The notes: a model not told the origin generated them from the sequence alone. Shown: positions 8,047-16,336, numbered from the stretch's first letter. The stretch: DNA of 19,123 nt from Alistipes sp. (GCA_017646785.1 JAGCLX010000131.1:1-19123); one strand, 5' to 3'. Program-made: numbers and translations.

Positions 8047-8760
8047 ATGAAGGAGTTTTCATTGCGCGGGGTTGAGTTCCCCGAGGGCTATGTAGCCGTT
8101 ATAGATAAGCCATACGAGTGGACAAGTGCCGATGTGGTGCGAAAGATAAAGTTCCAGTTGCGTAAGTGTGGCTACCCAAAAATTAAGATAGGTCACGCTG
8201 GTACGCTTGACCCATTGGCAACGGGTATCCTGCTTGTGTGTATAGGTCGTGCCACAAAGCAGGTCGAGGCATTGCAGGCTGAGGAGAAGGAGTATGTTGC
8301 AGAGTTGATGCTCGGAGCCACCACGCCCAGTGGCGACATGGAGCATGAGGTGGATAACACCTACCCCACGGAGCATATCACGCGTGAGATGGTTGAGGAG
8401 GCGTTGCGCAGCCTTACGGGTGAGCGTGAGCAGTTGCCACCTCTCTACTCGGCAAAGAAGGTGCAGGGTGTTCGAGCCTATGAGTTCGCGCGTGCTGGTG
8501 AGGAGATAGAACTCAAGCGAGCACTTATTAATATATATGAGCTCGAGCTCGTTGAGTACGATATGCCACGCATAAAAATCAGAGTGCGTTGCAGCAAGGG
8601 TACTTACATTCGCTCTTTGGCATTTGAGATTGGCGAGGCACTCAACAGCGGTGCCTACCTAACCTCGTTGCGCCGCACACGCAGTGGTGGCTACACCACA
8701 GAAAAGGCGCACACACTCGACGATTTTATGGAAAAATTACGTGAGTGTGAAACAAAATAG
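8047..8760 (+). CDS. truB: tRNA pseudouridine(55) synthase TruB
   Basis: TruB converts U55 in the T-loop of tRNAs to pseudouridine in the cytosol. The 237-residue protein has the substrate-binding KPYEWTSADVVRKI segment (21-34), the catalytic motif GHAGTLDPLATG (49-60) with the nucleophile Asp55, and the PPLYSAKKVQGVRAYEFAR segment in the middle. The late CSKGTYIRSLAFEIGEAL stretch is also conserved. The length matches the short bacteroidal forms, which have little or no C-terminal extension. The start is preceded by an A/T-rich leader after uppP. The gene shares the transcript with the downstream queA, another tRNA-modification gene. Confidence 0.96.
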   Translation: MKEFSLRGVEFPEGYVAVIDKPYEWTSADVVRKIKFQLRKCGYPKIKIGHAGTLDPLATGILLVCIGRATKQVEALQAEEKEYVAELMLGATTPSGDMEHEVDNTYPTEHITREMVEEALRSLTGEREQLPPLYSAKKVQGVRAYEFARAGEEIELKRALINIYELELVEYDMPRIKIRVRCSKGTYIRSLAFEIGEALNSGAYLTSLRRTRSGGYTTEKAHTLDDFMEKLRECETK

Positions 8761-8811
8761 AAGTTTTTGCGTATACTACTTGATTATTACACGCTTTTTT
8801 TTGAAAGAAAT

Positions 8812-9861
8812 ATGAAGTTATCGCAGTATGGTTACGACTTTTCGCAGGATATGATTGCTCAGTATCCTACGATCAATCGTGACGACGCACGCCTTATGGT
8901 GTTGCACCGCTCAACAGGCGAGATTGAACACCGCACGTTCAAGGATATTATTGAGTACTTCGACGAGAAGGATATGTTCGTGTTCAACGACACAAAGGTT
9001 TTCCCCGCACGTCTTCAGGGCTGCAAGGAGAAGACAGGTGCCGACATCGAGATCTTCTTGTTGCGTGAGCTCAACCGCGAGTTGCGCTTGTGGGATGTGC
9101 TGGTGGACCCTGCACGTAAGATCCGTATCGGTAATAAGCTCTACTTTGGTGATGATGAGCTTATGGGTGCCGAGGTTATTGACAACACCACCTCACGTGG
9201 TCGCACCTTGCGCTTCTTGTTTGATGGTTCATACGAGGAGTTCAAGGAGGCTTTATATGCCATGGGTGAGACTCCACTACCCCGCTGGGTACGTGCGAAG
9301 GTAGAGCCCGAGGATGAGGAGTGGTATCAGACAATCTATGCTAAGCATGAGGGTGCTGTGGCTGCGCCAACGGCGGGTCTTCACTTCTCGAAGCACCTCA
9401 TGAAGCGTATGGAGATTAAGGGTATCGACAAGGCCTTCCTTACGCTACACGTGGGCTTGGGCAACTTCCGCACCGTGGATGTTGAGGATTTGTCGAAGCA
9501 CAAGATGGACTCGGAGCAGTTTATTGTAAATGAGGAGACTGCATCGATTATCAACGCTGCTAAGCGCGATGGCCGCAAGGTTGTGGCTATTGGTACCACG
9601 GTAATGCGCGCCATGGAGACAGCCGTATCGGTGGGTGGCATGATTAAGCCTATGGAGGGTTGGACCAACAAGTTCATCTTCCATCCTTATCAGTTCACTG
9701 CAGCTGACGCCTTTGTTTCTAACTTCCACCTTCCATACTCAACTCAGTTGATGATGGTGGCGGCGTTTGGCGGTTACGACTTTATCATGAATGCCTATAA
9801 GGTTGCTAAGGAGGAGGGCTACCGCTTTGGCACTTATGGTGATGCGATGTTGATTTTGTAG
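8812..9861 (+). CDS. queA: S-adenosylmethionine:tRNA ribosyltransferase-isomerase QueA
   Basis: QueA transfers and isomerises the ribosyl moiety of S-adenosylmethionine onto 7-aminomethyl-7-deazaguanine in tRNA, giving epoxyqueuosine in the wobble position. The protein shows the family motifs [11 protein letters not shown], a PTAGLHFS segment, and [22 protein letters not shown], and ends in the usual [13 protein letters not shown] choose the ATG at 8812 (349 residues, [10 protein letters not shown]), which aligns with family starts and is preceded by an A-rich stretch (GAAAGAAAT). A TTG 45 bases upstream extends the frame with residues unlike the family. It is the last gene of the operon, 51 bases after truB. 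No clear terminator follows it. Confidence 0.95.
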   Translation: MKLSQYGYDFSQDMIAQYPTINRDDARLMVLHRSTGEIEHRTFKDIIEYFDEKDMFVFNDTKVFPARLQGCKEKTGADIEIFLLRELNRELRLWDVLVDPARKIRIGNKLYFGDDELMGAEVIDNTTSRGRTLRFLFDGSYEEFKEALYAMGETPLPRWVRAKVEPEDEEWYQTIYAKHEGAVAAPTAGLHFSKHLMKRMEIKGIDKAFLTLHVGLGNFRTVDVEDLSKHKMDSEQFIVNEETASIINAAKRDGRKVVAIGTTVMRAMETAVSVGGMIKPMEGWTNKFIFHPYQFTAADAFVSNFHLPYSTQLMMVAAFGGYDFIMNAYKVAKEEGYRFGTYGDAMLIL

Positions 9862-9881
9862 AAATAATATTGCTATCTTTG
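9849..9881 (+). promoter_or_regulatory. promoter of the GT5-like/DUF4270 gene pair
   Basis: TATCTTTG (9874-9881) matches the TAnnTTTG -7 box exactly. A GTTG at 9849-9852 lies 21 bases upstream, and a TTTG at 9855-9858 is a closer alternative. The promoter starts inside the end of queA. The leader then contains a short hairpin (GGCTG at 9893-9897 with CAGCC at 9904-9908) before the ATG at 9925. Confidence 0.65.
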
Positions 9882-9924
9882 CATAGTAGAAGGGCTGTGC
9901 AAGCAGCCTCAAAAACAGAGAATT

Positions 9925-10731
9925 ATGGCAACTAATAAGATATTGTATGTGTGCCAGGAGATATCTCCATATCTCCCTGAGAATGAGCTCTCGAAGCTCA
10001 GTATCGAGATGGCACGCCAGATGCAGGAGCGTGGTGCGGAGGTGCGTACTTTCATGCCTCGTTATGGCTGTATCAACGAGCGACGCAATCAGTTGCATGA
10101 GGTTATCCGTCTTTCGGGCATGAACCTCATCATCAACGATAATGACCACCAGCTTATCATTAAGGTGGCTTCTATCCCAGCCGCTCGTCTACAGATTTAT
10201 TTCATCGACAATGACGACTACTTCTCACGTCGAGCAGTGCTCTGCGATGAGAATGGTAAGATGTTTGAGGATAATGATGATCGTTCGATATTCTTTGCAC
10301 GCGGTATGTTGGAGACTGTCAAGAAGTTGCGCTGGTCGCCAACCATTGTTCACTGCCATGGTTGGTTCTCGGCGGTAGTGCCCATGTACCTCAAGCGTGT
10401 CTTTTACGATGATCCTCTATTCCGTGATGTGAAAATTGTGTTGTCGTTGGCTGACGATAAGTTCGATGGAGAGCTCGCTGCCGACTTCAAGCAGAAGCTC
10501 GAGAGCGAGGGTATCATGGATAGCAAAATGTCAGTTTTGGAGGAACCTTCATACGAAAACCTCTATCGCTTCGTTATAGATTATGCCGACGGTATTATCG
10601 TGACCTCGGCAGACGCAGATTCCGCGGTGTTGGAGTATGCAAGAAGCAACGGAAAGAAGATCTTGGAGTACGCCGAGGGCGATGCTAAGGAGATCTTTGA
10701 TAACTACAAGAAGTTCTATGATGAATTGTAA
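9925..10731 (+). CDS. orphan starch/glycogen-synthase-like N-terminal domain protein, probably not a functional synthase
   Basis: The 268 residues resemble only the N-terminal Rossmann half of GT5 glycogen/starch synthases: KILYVCQEISPYLPE at the start, then GAEVRTFMPRYG (about 37-48) and IVHCHGWFSAVVPMYLKRV (about 140-158), equivalent to the synthase HAHDWH region. The KxGGLGD loop that binds ADP-glucose is missing; the matching segment reads ENELSKLS. The whole C-terminal GT-B domain with the nucleotide-sugar site is absent, whereas full enzymes have about 470 to 500 residues. The protein ends naturally, with no frameshift remnant behind it. It has no signal peptide, so it should be cytosolic. 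Its stop overlaps the DUF4270 lipoprotein start by 11 bases. A regulatory or structural role is possible, but the function is unknown. Confidence 0.85.
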   Translation: MATNKILYVCQEISPYLPENELSKLSIEMARQMQERGAEVRTFMPRYGCINERRNQLHEVIRLSGMNLIINDNDHQLIIKVASIPAARLQIYFIDNDDYFSRRAVLCDENGKMFEDNDDRSIFFARGMLETVKKLRWSPTIVHCHGWFSAVVPMYLKRVFYDDPLFRDVKIVLSLADDKFDGELAADFKQKLESEGIMDSKMSVLEEPSYENLYRFVIDYADGIIVTSADADSAVLEYARSNGKKILEYAEGDAKEIFDNYKKFYDEL

Positions 10732-12370
10732 AAGGGTGGTAGTCTTTATGTTGGCGTGTGTGGCTATGGCTATTATGGCTGTTAGCTGCACCACCGAGGT
10801 GGACTATACCTTGGGCTCGGAGTTCGTGCCTACTAAGCAAAATATGGAGCTTAAGCGCCGTGTATATCGCTTGGGCGAGATGCGTGAGGGTGATAGCGTG
10901 GAGCGTTGTCAACTCCTGCAGACACGCCTCTTCCAGACCGACTCTATCGCTTCGGTAAATCTCGGCATGGGATACTTCGGTGCTGAGCGTAGCGATGTCT
11001 ATGGTGAGCGTCGTGCGGGCTTCATGTCGCAGATGGTCTTTAGTATGTCGCTTGGCGAAGAGCGTGGCTGGGGCTACCGTCCCATCTTCGACTCTATGGT
11101 GTTGGCTCTCTATGTTATGGATTTCCACGGAGATACCATCCCCAAGCGTAAGTTCAATGTATACGAGATCACCTCTAATGCCTACGTTAAGGACTCCAAG
11201 GATACGGCTTACTATATAAACTTCGACCCTACGCCTTATATATCGAGCGAGCCAATTTTCACGTTTGAGTATCCAAATCAGGAGAAGGGTGTCTATGTTG
11301 GCGACAAGGAGAATCCTTTGAGCAGCAGGGTTAAGCTTGACGAGACAAGCGCAACGCGCGAGTACATATCACGTTTGATGCTCACCACCAACTTGGACGC
11401 TACGGATGGCTATGCCTACGACGTTGATAGCCTCTACACTTCGGGCAACGAGGCAGCCTTTGTCGATGTGGTTAAGGGTGTCTATATCGCTCCAGCTGAG
11501 GAGATTGAGGGCGAAGGCGCCATGTTCGCTACCGACTTGGAGAACTCGGCACTCATCCTCTATGCGCGTAGTCGCTACGAGGAGGACCCCACCATCATCC
11601 GCGATACAGCACAGATGGTCTACAACTTCTACATCGACCCTGCACAGCGCGAGATGGAGGTTGGCAACGTGTCTATCAACCGCGTATCGCACAACTTCGA
11701 TAATGCAGCCTTTACAGCTGCCGACGTCGACCAGACACTCTCTGTGGCAGAGCGCCCCGAGGTACTTATCGGCTATGTAGACGGCATGGGTGGCGTGGTC
11801 ACAGAGGTGTGGTTCACAGATGAGTTTATTCAGTCGTTGGCAGATATCGCCTTGCGTGAGCAGGACGCTGTAGTTTCGGTAAACCAGGCTCGTCTGAGTG
11901 TATACCTTGAGGGTGCAGACTACGAGCACTCGTTCGACCCACTTGGCATGGGCGAGATAATGAACAGCGCTATGGAGCGAGCGGGTATGTATGTGAAGTA
12001 TGGAATGCTTGTTGGTATTACTGATTACCCCTATGGCTTCGAGTCGTCACACACCTTGGACTATGATGGTTATATGAACCGCTCTATGGCGGCATATACG
12101 ATGGATATTTCGACATACGTTCAGTCGCTCATGGCTGCGGCACAGGCGAATGTTGATGATAGTGGCGTGGTGCAGTTCGAGAAGTTCTCGGAGGATTATG
12201 AGCCTAAGGGCGAGTCGTTGGTTGGCTATCGACGGTTCTATATTGGTCCTGAGGCAGCTGCGCGTTTTGGCTTCAATCGCCAGGCGATATATGGCACAGA
12301 CGGGGAGATTGACGGGGTCAAGAATCCCGCACCTATTACCTTGGATATGACGTATACCATTGTAAGATAG
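10721..12370 (+). CDS. DUF4270 family lipoprotein
   Basis: This 549-residue lipoprotein begins with a basic n-region (MNCKRVV), a hydrophobic core and a lipobox ending in Cys23 (IMAVSC), followed by TTEVDYTLGSEFVP. The position of the cysteine followed by an acidic residue and an LGSE-type motif is typical of DUF4270, a Bacteroidetes family of unknown function. The mature part is acidic, rich in beta-type sequence with several Tyr- and Asp-rich segments, and has no recognisable catalytic motif. I place the start at 10721; 10718 and 10748 are alternatives, and the longer upstream frame overlaps the previous gene too far. It overlaps the GT5-like gene by 11 bases, so it is likely translationally coupled. 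It probably sits in the outer membrane, perhaps surface-exposed. Confidence 0.85.
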   Translation: MNCKRVVVFMLACVAMAIMAVSCTTEVDYTLGSEFVPTKQNMELKRRVYRLGEMREGDSVERCQLLQTRLFQTDSIASVNLGMGYFGAERSDVYGERRAGFMSQMVFSMSLGEERGWGYRPIFDSMVLALYVMDFHGDTIPKRKFNVYEITSNAYVKDSKDTAYYINFDPTPYISSEPIFTFEYPNQEKGVYVGDKENPLSSRVKLDETSATREYISRLMLTTNLDATDGYAYDVDSLYTSGNEAAFVDVVKGVYIAPAEEIEGEGAMFATDLENSALILYARSRYEEDPTIIRDTAQMVYNFYIDPAQREMEVGNVSINRVSHNFDNAAFTAADVDQTLSVAERPEVLIGYVDGMGGVVTEVWFTDEFIQSLADIALREQDAVVSVNQARLSVYLEGADYEHSFDPLGMGEIMNSAMERAGMYVKYGMLVGITDYPYGFESSHTLDYDGYMNRSMAAYTMDISTYVQSLMAAAQANVDDSGVVQFEKFSEDYEPKGESLVGYRRFYIGPEAAARFGFNRQAIYGTDGEIDGVKNPAPITLDMTYTIVR

Positions 12371-12398
12371 GGTGTTAGTTTAAAAGTAAACAGAGTTT

Positions 12399-12431
12399 AG
12401 CAAACCTATGTGTCGCTACATAGGTTTTGCT
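12399..12431 (+). other. long stem-loop between the DUF4270 gene and topA, possible weak terminator or leader element
   Basis: AGCAAACCTATGT (12399-12411) pairs with ACATAGGTTTTGCT (12418-12431) around the loop GTCGCT, with a single bulged T. It starts 28 bases after the DUF4270 stop and ends 24 bases before the topA ATG. There is no proper U-tract after it (GTTTGAAAAT), so it may be a weak terminator or an mRNA element in the topA leader. No clean promoter box is visible here; TAGGTTTTG within the stem is one base too long for TAnnTTTG. Confidence 0.6.
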
Positions 12432-12455
12432 GTTTGAAAATAAGAAACACAAGTG

Positions 12456-14756
12456 ATGGAGAATTTGGTTATTGTGGAGTCTCCCGCTAAGGCGAAGACC
12501 ATTGAGAAATTTCTCGGCAAAGACTTCAAGGTGAAGTCGAGCTTTGGTCATATTCGTGACTTGGCAAAAAAGGGACTCGGTATAAACCTCGATAAGGACT
12601 TTGAGCCTATATATGAGATTCCGGAAGACAAGCGCAAGGTCGTAGACGAGTTGTCGCGCATGGCACGTGAGGCTAAGACCGTGTGGTTGGCATCCGATGA
12701 GGACCGCGAGGGAGAGGCCATAGCATGGCACCTTGCGAAGGTTTTGGAGTTGCCTATTGACCGCACTAAGCGTATTGTCTTTCACGAGATTACGCAGCGT
12801 GCTATTCTCGATGCGATAGAGAACCCACGTACTATCGACCTCAACCTTGTCAACGCTCAGCAGGCACGCCGCGTGTTGGACCGCTTGGTTGGCTTCGAGC
12901 TATCTCCCGTTCTTTGGAAGAAGGTGCGTCCAGCGCTCTCTGCTGGCCGCGTGCAGAGTGTTGCCGTGCGCCTTATCGTGGAGCGCGAGCGCGACATCAT
13001 CAACTTCAAGTCGGTTGCTCAGTTCCGCGTCGTTGCTCAGTTCTATGCAGCTGGCGATGCAGACAAGACGCTCTTCAAGGCTACCCTCAGCCAGGGCTTT
13101 GAGAGCCGCGAGGAGGCAGAGAAGTTCCTCAACGCATGTATTGGCGAGCGCTTCACCGTGTCTAAGGCCGAGGAGAAGCCCGTGCAGCGCTATGCAGCAC
13201 CTCCATTCACCACCTCTACATTGCAGCAGGAGGCAGGCCGTAAGCTCGGCATGAGCGTGTCGCAGACGATGTCTGTGGCGCAGAAGCTCTACGAGCAGGG
13301 TCTTATTACATATATGCGTACCGACTCTGTGAACCTTTCACAGATGGCTATTTCGCAGTGTAAGAATGAGATTACACGCCTCTTTGGTGCGAAGTATTCA
13401 TACCCCCACAACTTCAAGACTAAGTCTAAGGGTGCTCAGGAGGCTCACGAGGCGATACGTCCTTCGTATATCGAGCGCCATGAGATTGAGGGTACAGCTA
13501 CCGAGAAGCGCCTCTACGACCTTATCTGGAAGCGTACCGTAGCATCGCAGATGGTACCCGCAGAGCTCGACCGCACACAGATTGTCATCGACCTTGAGCG
13601 CCGTAAGGAGCAGTTTGTGGCGCAGGGTGAGGTTGTACGTTTCGATGGCTTCATGCGCCTCTACTCAGAGAGTGTGGATGAGGATGCACAGCAGGAAGGC
13701 GAGGGTGGCTTGCTCCCAAAGATGGAGGTTGGCGACAACGTCGTTGCCACCACCATTACCGCATCGGAGCGCTATACACAGGCCCCCGCGCGCTACAATG
13801 AGGCTGCGTTGGTTAAGCGTCTTGAGGAGCTCGGCATTGGTCGACCATCTACATACGCCCCCACCATCACCACAATCATCAACCGCGGCTATGTCGTTAA
13901 GCAGAACCGCGATGGCCAGAAGCGCCAGATTGTACAGATGACCCTCTCGGGCGAGAAGATCTCGGAGAAGCTTGTTACGGAGAGCTATGGCAGAGAGAAA
14001 AGCCGCCTTGCTCCCACAGACATAGGTATGATCGTCAACGACTACCTTGAGTCACAGTTCAAGTCGATCATCGACTACCACTTCACGGCAAACGTGGAGA
14101 AGGAGTTTGACCGCGTGGCCGATGGTGAGATTACATGGACATCTATGATATGCGACTTCTACTCACCCTTCCACCAGTTGGTGGATGCAGCCGTTGGCAC
14201 ACAGATGGAGCGCGGCTCGCAGTCGGCTCGTATATTGGGCATAGACCCCAAGACTGGTCAGGTTGTCAAGGCACGTATCGGCCGCTATGGTCCTATGGTA
14301 GAGCTTGAGGGTGCTGATGGCGAGAAGGGTCAGTTTGCCTCACTAAAGAAGGGTCAGCTCATAGAGTCTATAACCTTGGAGGAGGCATTGGAGTTGTTCG
14401 CCCTTCCCCGCAACTTGGGCATCTACGAGGGCGAGGCTCTCATGGTGGGCCTTGGCAAGTTTGGTCCCTATGTGCGCCACGGTAAGAGCTTTGCATCGTT
14501 GGCAAAGAGCGACGACCCATATACTGTAACCTATGAGCGCGCCGTTGAGTTGTTGCAGGAGAGCATCGCTAAGCAGCGTGCAGCATCGGAGCCCGTGCGC
14601 ACCTTTGCAGAGGATGCGGCTATGGTGATTAAGAGTGGCCAGTACGGTCCCTACATTGCCTACAACGGTAAGAACTACCGCATTCCACGTGGCACGAAGG
14701 TCGAGAACCTCACATATACAGACTGCCAGCGCATTGTGGCTAAGACAAAAAAGTAG
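12456..14756 (+). CDS. topA: DNA topoisomerase I (type IA)
   Basis: This enzyme relaxes negative supercoils by transient cleavage of one strand. The 766 residues contain the Toprim domain at the start (VIVESPAKAKTIEKFLG, then SDEDREGEAIAWHL at about 80-93 with the metal-binding acidic residues), the QQARRVLDRLVGFELSP segment, and the active-site motif LITYMRTDS with nucleophile Tyr286. The C-terminal part has three topoisomerase repeats marked by GRYGP, GKFGPY and GQYGPY (about 610-760) and no four-cysteine zinc fingers, as is usual in Bacteroidetes. I choose the ATG at 12456; the adjacent GTG at 12453 would add one residue. The gene is 85 bases after the DUF4270 gene and 28 bases before a peptidase gene. 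Confidence 0.96.
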   Translation: MENLVIVESPAKAKTIEKFLGKDFKVKSSFGHIRDLAKKGLGINLDKDFEPIYEIPEDKRKVVDELSRMAREAKTVWLASDEDREGEAIAWHLAKVLELPIDRTKRIVFHEITQRAILDAIENPRTIDLNLVNAQQARRVLDRLVGFELSPVLWKKVRPALSAGRVQSVAVRLIVERERDIINFKSVAQFRVVAQFYAAGDADKTLFKATLSQGFESREEAEKFLNACIGERFTVSKAEEKPVQRYAAPPFTTSTLQQEAGRKLGMSVSQTMSVAQKLYEQGLITYMRTDSVNLSQMAISQCKNEITRLFGAKYSYPHNFKTKSKGAQEAHEAIRPSYIERHEIEGTATEKRLYDLIWKRTVASQMVPAELDRTQIVIDLERRKEQFVAQGEVVRFDGFMRLYSESVDEDAQQEGEGGLLPKMEVGDNVVATTITASERYTQAPARYNEAALVKRLEELGIGRPSTYAPTITTIINRGYVVKQNRDGQKRQIVQMTLSGEKISEKLVTESYGREKSRLAPTDIGMIVNDYLESQFKSIIDYHFTANVEKEFDRVADGEITWTSMICDFYSPFHQLVDAAVGTQMERGSQSARILGIDPKTGQVVKARIGRYGPMVELEGADGEKGQFASLKKGQLIESITLEEALELFALPRNLGIYEGEALMVGLGKFGPYVRHGKSFASLAKSDDPYTVTYERAVELLQESIAKQRAASEPVRTFAEDAAMVIKSGQYGPYIAYNGKNYRIPRGTKVENLTYTDCQRIVAKTKK

Positions 14757-14784
14757 AACATATTTACCTTAAAACTATATTATT

Positions 14785-15975
14785 ATGAAGAAAATCTTTG
14801 GTTTGGCACTCGGTCTTTTGATGGCTTCGGGTGTTATGGCGCAGGAGGCATCGTCTCTTGAGTTCACAGTAGTGAAGGAGAACCCTATCACAAGCATCAA
14901 GAATCAGAACCAGGCTGGTACTTGCTGGTGCTACTCATCATTGGCATTCATCGAGTCAGAGCTTTTGCGTATGGGTAAGGGTGAGTACGACTTCTCTGAG
15001 ATGTTCATCGTACACAACACCTACCTCGATCGCGCTGACAAGGCTGTTCGTACACACGGCGATGTGTCTTTTGCACAGGGTGGTTCATTCTATGATGTTA
15101 TCTATGGTATGGAGGCATTTGGTCTTGTTCCTGAGGCTGAGATGCGTCCTGGTGTAATGTATGGCATGGAGCTTAGCAACCACAATGAGCTCTCTGCAGT
15201 TAGCGACGCTGTTGTTGCTGCTATCGCTAAGGGCAAGCACCGCAGCTTGCAGTCAGGTCCTGACGGCGAGATGTTGTGGAAGAAGTCTATCGAGGCTATT
15301 CACGATATCTACCTCGGCGAGCGTCCTGAGACATTCACATACGAGGGTGTGGAGTACACTCCTAAGTCATTCTACGAGTCATTGGGCTTGAACGCTGCAG
15401 ACTATGTATCTTTGACTTCATACACACACCACCCATTCTACACAACATTTGCACTCGAGATTCCTGACAACTGGCGTTGGGCTCAGTCATACAACCTCCC
15501 CATCGACGAGTTGATGGAGGTGTTCGACAACGCTATCATGGAGGGTTACACAGTAGCTTGGGGTAGCGACGTTAGCGAGAAGGGCTTTACTCGCATGGGT
15601 ACAGCAGTTCTTCCTAATGACGCAGCAGGCGCAGACCTCCAGGGCTCAGATATGGCAAAGTGGCTCAACTTGAGCGAGGAGGAGAAGAAGAATACTCCTA
15701 TGCCTACATCACAGAAGTGGTGCACACAGGAGGAGCGTCAGCTTGGCTACGACAACTGGGAGACAACTGACGACCACGGTATGCAGATCTACGGTATCGC
15801 TAAGGACCAGAATGGCACAGAGTACTACATGGTTAAGAACTCATGGGGCGAGGCTGGTACTTACAAGGGCCTTTGGTACGCATCTAAGGCGTTCGTTCGC
15901 TACAAGACTATGAACATCGTTGTTCACAAGAACGCTATTCCTAAGGAGATCCGCAAGAAGCTTAACATTAAGTAG
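14785..15975 (+). CDS. exported C1 (papain-like) peptidase of the bleomycin hydrolase / aminopeptidase C family
   Basis: The 396-residue protein starts with a Sec signal peptide (MKKIFGLALGLLMASGVMA, cleavage expected after A19). The papain-type catalytic residues follow: oxyanion Gln41 and nucleophile Cys47 in KNQNQAGTCWCYSS, His331 in DDHGMQIYG, and Asn352 in VKNSWGEAG. The long insert between Cys and His, and the SFYDVIYGMEAFGLVPEAEM segment, are typical of bleomycin hydrolases (peptidase family C1B), which usually act as oligomeric aminopeptidases in the cytosol. Here the signal peptide places it in the periplasm or outside. Codon use differs from its neighbours, favouring ACA/ACT, CCT, CGT and TCA, which suggests high expression. 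It is 28 bases after topA without a visible promoter of its own and ends at a strong terminator. Confidence 0.92.
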   Translation: MKKIFGLALGLLMASGVMAQEASSLEFTVVKENPITSIKNQNQAGTCWCYSSLAFIESELLRMGKGEYDFSEMFIVHNTYLDRADKAVRTHGDVSFAQGGSFYDVIYGMEAFGLVPEAEMRPGVMYGMELSNHNELSAVSDAVVAAIAKGKHRSLQSGPDGEMLWKKSIEAIHDIYLGERPETFTYEGVEYTPKSFYESLGLNAADYVSLTSYTHHPFYTTFALEIPDNWRWAQSYNLPIDELMEVFDNAIMEGYTVAWGSDVSEKGFTRMGTAVLPNDAAGADLQGSDMAKWLNLSEEEKKNTPMPTSQKWCTQEERQLGYDNWETTDDHGMQIYGIAKDQNGTEYYMVKNSWGEAGTYKGLWYASKAFVRYKTMNIVVHKNAIPKEIRKKLNIK

Positions 15976-16013
15976 CCTTAGGTTAGGAGTAGGCGACAAC
16001 CGCCGCTAATGAT

Positions 16014-16066
16014 AATACCGTCAAAGGGTAGTACAACACGTACCGCTCTTTGACGGTATTTTTTGT
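16014..16066 (+). terminator. strong intrinsic terminator of the topA-peptidase unit
   Basis: AATACCGTCAAAG (16014-16026) pairs perfectly with CTTTGACGGTATT (16048-16060). Further inner pairing comes from GTAC/GTAC around the AACAC loop, and a TTTTTT run follows. It lies 38 bases after the peptidase stop codon. Confidence 0.93.
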
Positions 16067-16199
16067 GGAATTAAGGGTTTCACCCAGGTTATTGATATAT
16101 TCTTTTGTGAATATGATTAACATCGAGCCAAATTGGTTATTTACGGATTTTAAATACCAGATATACACTATATTAACAGCAGCTACATGACGGACGTAT
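16067..16199. other. AT-rich intergenic stretch, nothing recognised
   Basis: Between the peptidase terminator and the inverted repeat before the AraC gene I find no supported gene, RNA or promoter. TTCTTTTG near 16112 differs from the -7 consensus at one position and lacks a partner box. Confidence 0.6.
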
Positions 16200-16227
16200 T
16201 ACAATAAAAAAGACCTATTTTATTGTA
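16200..16227. repeat. perfect 10-bp inverted repeat upstream of the AraC-family gene
   Basis: TACAATAAAA (16200-16209) and TTTTATTGTA (16218-16227) form a perfect dyad around AAGACCTA. On the plus strand it is followed by a run of T residues (TTTTTTATATTTTTTT), so it could act as an AT-rich terminator. It could equally be a protein-binding dyad. It lies about 110 bases before the regulator start codon. Confidence 0.7.
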
Positions 16228-16287
16228 TTTTTTATATTTTTTTGTGTTGTAAAAAGGTCAATCTTCAAAATCTATTTGGATAGGTCA
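16211..16287. promoter_or_regulatory. candidate operator repeats ATAGGTCA upstream of the AraC-family gene
   Basis: Two direct copies, AAAGGTCA (16253-16260) and ATAGGTCA (16280-16287), lie 27 bases apart. An inverted copy, ATAGGTCT on the minus strand, lies at 16211-16218. The most downstream copy falls exactly between the -33 and -7 boxes of the promoter, where a bound protein would affect transcription. Autoregulation by the AraC-type protein is inferred. Confidence 0.4.
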
Positions 16288-16306
16288 TAAGATAATACTA
16301 CTTTTG
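16275..16306 (+). promoter_or_regulatory. consensus Bacteroidetes promoter of the AraC-family gene
   Basis: TTTG (16275-16278), a 20-base spacer and TACTTTTG (16299-16306) match the -33/-7 consensus exactly. The expected transcript start near 16311 leaves a short leader before the ATG at 16337 and rules out the in-frame TTG at 16304 as the start codon. Confidence 0.8.
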
Positions 16307-16336
16307 TATAGTCACAAAACAGAAAAATCATCATTT

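Noticed and set aside
8767..8811. TTG-initiated extension of queA
   Set aside because: The added 15 residues are unlike the family N-terminus, and the ATG at 8812 begins the conserved region.
10637..10717. Longer start for the DUF4270 lipoprotein
   Set aside because: It would place 28 hydrophilic residues before the lipoprotein signal peptide and overlap the previous gene by 95 bases.
15983..16168. 61-codon minus-strand frame after the peptidase gene
   Set aside because: It runs across the strong terminator hairpin at 16014-16066, has no promoter box, and its composition follows AT-rich intergenic DNA.
16304..16336. Upstream TTG start for the AraC-family gene
   Set aside because: The TTG overlaps the -7 promoter box, so it would not be in the transcript. 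The ATG at 16337 is used.
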